Below, piece after piece: positions 56,656 to 64,000 of a DNA stretch of 64,000 nucleotides (positions within the stretch are counted from its first letter, which is position 1; each line of letters opens with the position of its first letter). The translations under genes were made by a program, and so were the position numbers. This DNA is from Adiantum capillus-veneris. Lineage: Eukaryota > Streptophyta > Polypodiopsida > Polypodiales > Pteridaceae. The notes under the pieces were generated by a model. The model was not told where the DNA came from. It ran no database searches and was given only the letters and a program-made list of their open reading frames with translations. The stretch is from positions 154,060,445-154,124,444 of the forward strand of contig CM043950.1 in NCBI GenBank assembly GCA_014529385.2. Direction: 5' to 3'.

Positions 56656-57624
56656 TGCCCGTGAAGGCTGATCACCTAGTATTTTTGGGTGTTTTGCAAC
56701 CTAAGTCTTTTCTTAATTAGACTTGCTATAGATTAGAACGTATGATAGCTCGAAACGAGCATCTCGGTCAGAGGGACGTGCCGTGCTTTACAGCCCTCCG
56801 TTGGTCACTTTATGCCCTCGGAATCCCTAAAACCGTCAATTTCTAGTAGGGAACTAGGCCCAAATTAGAAAGTCTAAGGGTGCAAGTGGGAAGAGAAGGG
56901 AGGAGAGTGGAGGACTTGCCCCACATGCTCTCATTCCCTCTTGAGGGGGTAGGGTATATATATCAGAGTGAGTCTAGTATATATCATAAGACTGAGGACT
57001 TGGGCTTGGGCCTTGGGAAACGATCCCGATCAAAATTTTAGTGTAGCCCCCCAGTCACTCACGCTTAAATATTTTCGGTTTTTTTTTTCAAAAAAAAAAG
57101 GCGACGACCGCGTGCGGTTTAGGTAACCCTTTCTTGTCCACACACACTGTCAACACCTACCTAACCTCTCTGTCAACAGCTCACAGCTCACTACCTTATC
57201 TACTTACTAACAGTGCTGCTAACCACTAACTAATCTACTAACTAATCTGTTAACCACTCTGCTAATTGCTTACTGACAGCCAGCTAACTGTCCACCTACT
57301 TCCTCTCTCACTACCTTACTGTTCAAAGACTGTGTGCAGGCAAACCTTAACAGAAAAATGTCTACAGACTGTGTGCAAACAGAAATTGCTAACTGTCTAC
57401 CTACTTATTCATTCACTGCGAACAAGCTAACGACTACTAATTGTGCAAAGACTGTGTGTAAACAGAAAACACAAGATTATGCAGAAATCACAGAACTTGC
57501 AGACAATACAGAAATTAAATACTTGCAAAAAAATAACTCATTCCTCTTCCTCTTCCTCTTCTTTCCTACTACAACAACTCATAGAAGAAGCACAAAGTGC
57601 CTCTTGGGCTTAGTGCAGGGCGAC
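56656..57624 (-). other. Leader of unit D joined to a gag deletion
   Basis: At about 56,655 the spacer stops matching and non-coding leader begins (TATGATAGCTCGAAACGAGC, then a 'gtgctttacagc' phrase like B near 31,510). The N-terminal region, gag core and knuckles (over 3 kb in B) are absent. Much of this leader differs from B and C, including repeated 'ctaactaatct' and 'gtgtgcaaacaga' phrases, so it may represent another subfamily. Confidence 0.6.
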
Positions 57625-57642
57625 TCCCCGGCAGCGGCGCCA
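57625..57642 (-). other. Primer binding site of unit D, tRNA-Asp type
   Basis: Minus strand TGGCGCCGCTGCCGGGGA, one mismatch to the tRNA-Asp complement. Confidence 0.88.
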
Positions 57643-57646
57643 AAAA

Positions 57647-58331
<685 letters not shown>

Positions 58332-59951
58332 TGCCCCCCTTCCTGATGTAGATTTCGTCCTCGGAATCTATTGAGTTGAAGCTAGTTTGTCGAGGTGGAA
58401 GAGCATTTGAGATGAATGTCCTTAGCCTTCTTTAGTCACTGCAAAATCAAACAACATTGCACAATAATTGCATTCTCATAAGCGATTAAAAAGCATATGC
58501 AATTTTAGGCAGACAATTGATTGGTAACAGAATTTTAAACACTTTGTCAGCAATAAGCATTAAATTGCAATGTAATCAAATGCATAAACAGATGTAAAGG
58601 TAAAAAATTAAACAAGTATGGGGTCGCTAATTTAACGGTCGATAGGCACTAGAGATCGACTATTAATACCATGGGTAAGCTTCTTAATTTGCTCTGGTTA
58701 ATTAAGTTGTTTAATCGCGAGAGCCAAGTATTTCATGTTCAAGGGCTGACTAGAGGCTATACCTAGAGGACCTTGTAGTTAAGCTACGATAAAAGGAATT
58801 TCTCATGAAATCATCGCCTGACTGATTACCTTTGTTTTGACCCCCCAAAGTTTTTTTACAGTGATTCAATTTTGATGTGTGTGCTTATTTTGTATGCCTT
58901 GGGTTTTTTGCTTTTCAAGGAAAAGCGCCCACACTGGGAACCTCTAGGGCTCTAGTACCATAGGCGATATATGTGAGTGGAGTACCAATTTAAGCAGGGA
59001 TTTCTCTTCCAGCTTAAAATTTTACATTGTGGCACTTTGATTTTATTTTATTTTTTGTTTGTTTTCATCATTTTAATTTTGTAGCTTTGGGGGGTCATAT
59101 AATTCTGATACACCTCCCCAGGCTCCTCACACTAGTAAACTCCCTTTATAATACTTAAGCTAAAGGTCAATAGGGTCAAGCCCACTAGAAAGCCCTAGTA
59201 CATTTCACACAATGCTGCCTAAATCGGATTAAGAACCTAAGTAACCATTGCTTATTAGGAAGGCATTCCCCATGGTATTAAGAGAAGATTTCTAACACCT
59301 AGCTTGGTCAAACTAGCTTAGTCGGACTGCTTGATTTTTAAACCTAGACAAGTGATTATGACAAAAAATTACATTGAATTAAATGTTTGATACTAAGCAA
59401 ATGCGGTGAATATTAGGCTACCAATCACAATTAAAGCAGACAAACATGGATGCAAAATAGATAGGGGCAATGCTAATGGACAAAAAACACCTGTTTGTGT
59501 CGATGGTCGCGTTTGATCTGAAGTGTGAACGAGAGAAAGGTTCCATGAAGGTCCAAATTCTATCAATAGCAACACGCTCCTGTACACACTCGGAAACAAA
59601 AGGAATACCTCCGGGAGGCACATTAGTGGGAAAAGGTACCAACACTTATTGAACACAACAAAAAACATAAGGAACCCTAACCTAATTATTTGCACTCCCC
59701 CTAGATAGTCAAGGGAATAGGATATTGAAGAGGTTGGGGGGAAACCCTAAGGCTAAACCCCTATCCTCGTCGTCGAGATAAACAAAGTCATCATCCATGA
59801 GACCATATGTGTCATCCGTGTAGTCTTGTAAATTTTCTTCTTCATCATAGGTGCCCATGTTTACTAAGAAGGTCACTAGACGCCTATAGTCATCTTGGTC
59901 AAAAGGGTAGGCTTGTGCAATGGGAGAAACGCTCTCTACTAAGTATGGATC
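58332..59951 (-). other. 3' end of unit E (polypurine tract and 3' UTR), cut by a copia insertion
   Basis: Polypurine tract at 58,332-58,346, then non-coding sequence collinear with C's 3' UTR, including the C/E-type segment at 59,640-59,950 (CACTCCCCCTAGATAGTC). The copia LTR starts at 59,952. The rest of E must lie beyond the window or be lost. Confidence 0.75.
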
Positions 59952-60166
59952 TGTTGGGATTAAAGCCCAAGTGGCCTCTTATGCGGATATGGCCGGCCGC
60001 CCGCCTAACTCACTTACCTCTAACGCTTTGTATATACTCACATATACTTTGTGAATATTAAGGTATTGGGAGATAACCCTTCTAATAGTTCTCTGCGTAC
60101 TAAACTGTGTAAGCTCATTGTGTGTGTGTATGAGAGAGTCGACCCACGCTCCGCTCCGCGACTTCA
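59952..60166 (+). repeat. 5' LTR of the copia element
   Basis: 215 bp, TGTTGGGATTAAAGC ... GCGACTTCA. A TATA-like TATATACTC lies near 60,029. The preceding GGATC (59,947-59,951) is the expected left target duplication; the right copy is out of view. Confidence 0.8.
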
Positions 60167-60168
60167 AT

Positions 60169-60180
60169 TGGTATCAGAGC
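60169..60180 (+). other. Primer binding site of the copia element, initiator tRNA-Met
   Basis: TGGTATCAGAGC, the exact complement of the plant initiator tRNA-Met 3' end, 2 nt after the LTR. Confidence 0.93.
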
Positions 60181-61212
60181 CTTCGTTCAGTGCGGTTTTG
60201 CGCAATCGCGCGCGCGCACTTTTCCGGCAGACTCTGGATCCGGAGTTCGAAAATTCACACTCGGCGTTTCGGGAGCGTTTCCAGCAGGCGACCTGGGGTT
60301 TTACCCCCCTTTCGAAGCCGTTTATGCCCTCAGAATTTGGTTCTGAGCATTACAACAAAAGATAGATTTCAGCCGCAAATAAATCCGTCTTGTGTAGATT
60401 GGCAAGCAGGAGGTGGCCGACATCAATATCGGCATCGACATACATCACTCATTAGTCTTCAGAGCATCATCTATAGACCAGGTACACATATATATCATCA
60501 GATATATATATTGCAGTCTGCATTGTTACTTCTTGTGCTTGCCAGGTTCCAGGGGAGGTGTGGCCATACGACGGCTTGACACCACTGGCATGTATTGCAG
60601 ATTGATGTACTGTGATCGTGGGTCTGCTAGTTGTGAGTCACGCTAGCAGACAGACCGCCGCAGCGATCATAGGACAGTGATTGGTCTATTATAGGATGTA
60701 TGCTAGTTCTGGGCAGTTTGCTGAGCCATCTGAGAGGGTCGTGTGTGAGGTTTTTTGAAGCCAAGCACTAGGGGCTGGGTTACCCAGTGTGAGGTGGATT
60801 AGGTTGCTGGAGTTCCCCTCTACACGCATCCTCTTCCGCGACTTTTATCCCTTAGGATGTATGACTTTGTGTAGACACTGGATTGCATCTTATGCGTCAG
60901 GCCGTTGAGGCATTGTTCAGGGTTCAGTCTTGAGACAGATACAGGTTCTGTCATCGCCCAGAGAGGAGACATTGTATGCTTACAGGACAGCATATTACAA
61001 AGATTTTTTAGATTTGTCACTGGTCAGCTATTTGTGATTGTTTTTTGAGCTATCTTTTGGTTCTCAGAGCTCAGTTTACAGGGGAGCTCTGTCAAAAATT
61101 TTCAAAATACTGACAGTTCCTGAGGAGAGGTGTTCAGCTTGTTGATTACAGTTGTGTATAGAGGCCAGTTTACAGGGGAAACTCTGCCGGATTTTTCTCA
61201 GGAGTAAGCAGT
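60181..61212 (+). other. Leader of the copia element
   Basis: About 1 kb without a convincing coding frame. It contains a GC-alternating run (CGCGCGCGC near 60,208) and a repeated phrase 'agtttacaggggaa/agctctg' near 61,072 and 61,170. Confidence 0.5.
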
Positions 61213-62061
61213 TTGGCAGATATGGTATCTTCTCAAAGTGAGACTCTTTACAACATAAAGAAGCTGGATGGCACAAACTTTCCATTCTGGAAGAAGCAGA
61301 TTTGGCAGGTTTTGGTGCAAAAAAAACAAGTGAAGCCACTGAAGCTCAAAGGGGAGAGACCAGAAGGTATGGCTGAAGGTGAGTGGGAAGAGCTTGACGA
61401 GTTAGCTTGTTCCACAATCATGATGACACTGGCAGAAAATGTTTACTTCAACGTAGCAGAAGAGACTACAGCGTATGGCGTATGGCAAAAGCTATGTGGT
61501 ATGTACGAGAAACAAAGTGCTGCTTCTCAGATTTACTGGCTCAAGAAATTGGTGGATTTGATGATGAAGGAAGGGATAGCCATGTCAAATCATCTGAATG
61601 AATTTGACACGATTTTCAGCCAGTTAACAGCACAGGAGATAGTCTTTCCAGATTCAGTGAAGGCTATGTTTCTATTAATCACTTTGCCAGACAGTTGGGA
61701 TGCTTTTCGTACATCGTTAAGTATTTCTGCCGCGCCAGAAGGTCTTACAAGTGCCAATGTAGAAGGCAGCTTGCTCACAGAGGAAGTGAACAGGAAGAAC
61801 ATTGACAAAGGCAAAGGCAATAGTGCTTTGGTCGTTCGAGGGAGACAACAGTTTAAAGAGAAGAAGGGTAAGAAGGCACAAAACCGAAGTAAGTTTCGTG
61901 ATTCGAAGTCAAAGGATGACATAGAATGCTACCATTGTGGCAAGAAGGGTCACATGAAGCGAGACTGTACGAAGTGGAAACAAGAAAAAGGAAAAACAAA
62001 GAGTTCTGAGCAAGATGAAAAGAAGAGTTCAGTGAAGATTGAAGAGGTGAATGTCACATGA
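61213..62061 (+). CDS. Copia gag (UBN2-type) with zinc knuckle
   Basis: 282 codons from ATG 61,213. The N-terminus LDGTNFPFWKKQIWQVL and the mid part YGVWQKLCGMYEKQS match copia gag (UBN2/DUF4219 type). Further on are LNEFDTIFSQL and LLITLPDSWD. Then comes a basic stretch and the knuckle CYHCGKKGHMKRDC (CX2CX4HX4C). It ends in a TGA at 62,059 that lies in frame with the protease, where a sense codon is expected, so it is probably a nonsense mutation in a gag-pol frame. Confidence 0.85.
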   Translation: MADMVSSQSETLYNIKKLDGTNFPFWKKQIWQVLVQKKQVKPLKLKGERPEGMAEGEWEELDELACSTIMMTLAENVYFNVAEETTAYGVWQKLCGMYEKQSAASQIYWLKKLVDLMMKEGIAMSNHLNEFDTIFSQLTAQEIVFPDSVKAMFLLITLPDSWDAFRTSLSISAAPEGLTSANVEGSLLTEEVNRKNIDKGKGNSALVVRGRQQFKEKKGKKAQNRSKFRDSKSKDDIECYHCGKKGHMKRDCTKWKQEKGKTKSSEQDEKKSSVKIEEVNVT

Positions 62062-62685
62062 TCTGGTTCAGACAGTGATTCTGGTATAGCAGCTGGTGAC
62101 ATCTTCCTTACAAGAAATCTTGATTCTGTTTTCTTGACTGCAGAGGATGTACATGCTATGAGTGATTGGATTATCGACTCAGGGGCATCTTTACATGTTT
62201 CTCCGTACAAAGAGTGGTTTACATCATATGTGGCTACTAAAGATTATGTCAGACTTGGCAATGAGCAGGTTTGTGACATACTTGGAGTGGGAGATGTGCA
62301 GTTGAAGTTTCAGAATGGCTCTTCTTTATGGCTCAAGAATGTCAGACATGTTCCAGCAATCCGAAAGAGCTTGATTAGTACAGGGAAGTTGGATGATGCG
62401 GGTTATGTGACAGTTTTTGGGAACAGCGCTTGGAAGATCTCCAAAGGTTCGATGACTGTAGCACATGGCAGCAAGTCAGGAACTCTGTACACTTTACATG
62501 TTTCAGAGGTTAAAAACCATGTAATTAATGTGATTGAGCGGCCAAGTGTGTCACTGTGGCATCGTAGGTTGGGACATATGTCAAAAAGAGGAATGGAAAT
62601 ACTTTCTCATTATGGTTATTTGCCTGGCTTTTCATTTCAAGATTTTGAGTTTTGTGAGCATTGTGTTTATGGCAAGCAAACATAG
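62062..62685 (+). pseudogene. Copia protease and integrase zinc-finger segment
   Basis: Same frame as gag. The protease loop is WIIDSGASLHVSP (standard D-S-G-A), followed by ILGVGDVQLKF and LKNVRHVPAIRKSLIS. The GAG-preintegrase region follows, with the HHCC finger (LWHRRLGHMSKRGME ... FCEHCVYGKQ). The TAG at 62,683 interrupts the frame between finger and catalytic core. Confidence 0.82.
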
Positions 62686-64000
62686 GAACCGCACAGATCA
62701 AAGAGGAATCGTAGGGACGAACGGTTAGCTCTTGTACACAATGATCTATGCGGACCAATGCCTAGTTTGTCACTAGGGGGAGCAGCGTACTTTTGTACAT
62801 TCATAGATGACTATTCTCGCAAAGTATGGGTTTACTTCTTGAAGCACAAGGATGAGGTGCTCAAGGTCTTTAAGACATTCTTGCAGCTGGTGGAGAATCA
62901 GAGTGGTCAGAAGCTGAAGTGCTTGAGAACTGACAATGGTGGAGAGTACGTTTCCAAAGCTTTTCAAGACTTTTGTGAAGCAAAAGGGATTAAGCGGGAA
63001 CTTACTGCACCATATAATCCTTCACAGAATGGGGTTGTAGAACGTATGAATAGGACCATACAAGAGAAGGTCAGAAGCATGTTGTCAAATGCTGAGTTGC
63101 CTGATGGATTTTGGGCGGAAGCACTGGCTACAGCAGTCCATTTGATCAACAGGTCTCCTAGTAGGGTTCTGGATAAGAGTGCAGTGGCCGAGATGCTATG
63201 GACAGGCAAGGCACCTTCGTATAAGCATCTCAGAGTCTTTGGTTGTGAAGCTTATAGCCATATTCCTAAGGAGTTCAGAAATAAGCTAGAACCAAAGAGC
63301 AAGAAGTGTATATTTCTTGGCTACGGAGAATCGGGCGAGATGGGTTACCGGCTTTGGGATCCTGAGTCCAGAAAGCCTATTCGTAGCAATGATGTGCATT
63401 TCAATGAAGCCAAGTTTCACGCTAAGCCAGAGAAGACAGAGGAGATCAGAAGAGTTGTCTTCCGGGAAGATGGACCTAGTACTAGCACATCAAGACAACA
63501 TGGTCAGGCTCAGGAACAGCCTATAGTGGCTAGAGAGGCAGAATCAGTTGGGGTGAGACGTTCTGAGCGTGTCTCCAAACCACCTGATCGTTATGTGCCA
63601 TCTCTAAATTATGTCATGCTCACAGATTGCGGAGAACCATCTTGTTACAAGGAAGCATTACAAGTGGTTGACTCGAAAAAATGGCAGTTGGCCATGCAGT
63701 CAGAGATGACAGCTTTGCATAAAAACCAGACATGGAAGTTGGTTAAATTACCACAGGGCAAAAAGGCTCTACCTTGTAAATGGGTTTACAGGTATAAGAC
63801 CACCGCTCATGATAGTCAGCCAAAGTACAAAGCAAGGCTTTTTGCCAAGGGCTTTAAGCAAGAACAAGGCATTGACTTTGATGAAGTCTTCTCTCCAGTG
63901 GTCAAGATGACTACATTGAGATGCTTTCTTGCATTGGTTGCTATATTGGATTTGGTGTTGCACCAAATGGATGTCAAGACAACGTTCTTGCATGGTGATT
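62686..64000 (+). pseudogene. Copia integrase core and start of reverse transcriptase, open at the edge
   Basis: Open for all 438 codons to the window end. Integrase catalytic residues: Asp in LVHNDLCGPM, Asp in CLRTDNGGEY and Glu in NGVVERMNRT. Then comes the copia-specific tail (LRVFGCEAY, IFLGYGESGEMGYRLWD) and a variable linker. RT starts with EALQVVDSKKWQLAMQSEM, NQTWKLV, KWVYRYK, ARLFAKGF and VFSPVVKMTTLR. The catalytic YVDD motif lies beyond position 64,000. Confidence 0.85.

Larger units (their letters stand above)
59952..64000 (+). mobile_element. Ty1/copia retrotransposon, 5' part, open at the right edge
   Basis: Short 5' LTR, initiator-Met PBS, leader of about 1 kb, then gag, protease, integrase and the start of RT in one frame with two nonsense codons (62,059 and 62,683). 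The order protease-integrase-RT is diagnostic for Ty1/copia. LTR size and the GYGESGEMGYRLWDP phrase resemble the Tork-type copia lineages. The 3' half is outside the window. Confidence 0.88.

Noticed and set aside
60160-60185. tRNA-Met-like sequence TGGTATCAGAGC
   Set aside because: Only the 12-nt primer binding site is present; no tRNA cloverleaf surrounds it.

Overview
The window looks like a stretch of a large, retrotransposon-packed land-plant nuclear genome. I see no intact host gene, no tRNA or rRNA gene, and nothing prokaryotic. The lineages present are plant ones: Ty3/gypsy elements of chromovirus and Tat/Athila type and a Ty1/copia element primed by initiator tRNA-Met. The only host-gene trace is a pentatricopeptide-repeat (PPR) pseudogene at about 22.8-23.85 kb. 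Its wording recalls the expanded PPR families of ferns, so a fern-like genome is my inference, not something shown.

Layout. 1-2.5 kb: minus-strand, coiled-coil-rich broken reading frame that runs off the left edge, followed by LTR-like non-coding DNA to about 4.48 kb. 4.5-8.5 kb: minus-strand Ty3/gypsy remnant (gag, zinc knuckle, protease) that has lost RT and RNase H, so protease is fused to the integrase tail and chromodomain. 8.5-10 kb: non-coding DNA with a degenerate repeat of about 280 bp that contains a palindrome. 10,019-19,107: element A (+), a complete but decayed LTR element with TSD TGCAA and a tRNA-Asp-type PBS. It encodes only gag, zinc knuckles, protease and an unknown C-terminal region. 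19.1-26.0 kb: a PBS and LTR of another minus-strand element, two long direct repeats around the PPR pseudogene, and unrecognised coding debris.

From 26,020 to at least 59,951, relatives of A lie on the minus strand head to tail and share single LTRs: LTR(truncated)-B-LTR-C-LTR-D-LTR-E. Each internal domain ends directly on the next unit's LTR, with no host DNA between them. The LTR shared by B and C is split at its TATA box by a young, intact 11.3-kb Tat-lineage element (32,501-43,847). That element has near-identical 2.7-kb LTRs, a 4-bp TSD and one open frame of 1,786 codons with gag, protease, RT, a degenerate first RNase H, a second RNase H and integrase. A Ty1/copia element (from 59,952) interrupts unit E and runs off the right edge.

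How the parts relate. The A-E family carries no polymerase or integrase and must have been mobilised in trans. The nested order gives relative ages: A and the array are old (stops, frameshifts, LTR divergence), and the Tat insertion is recent. An 885-bp tract that is identical by eye between units C and D, inside sequence differing by about 6-8%, and the mosaic structure of unit D, point to ongoing recombination or gene conversion within the array. All identity figures are by-eye estimates.
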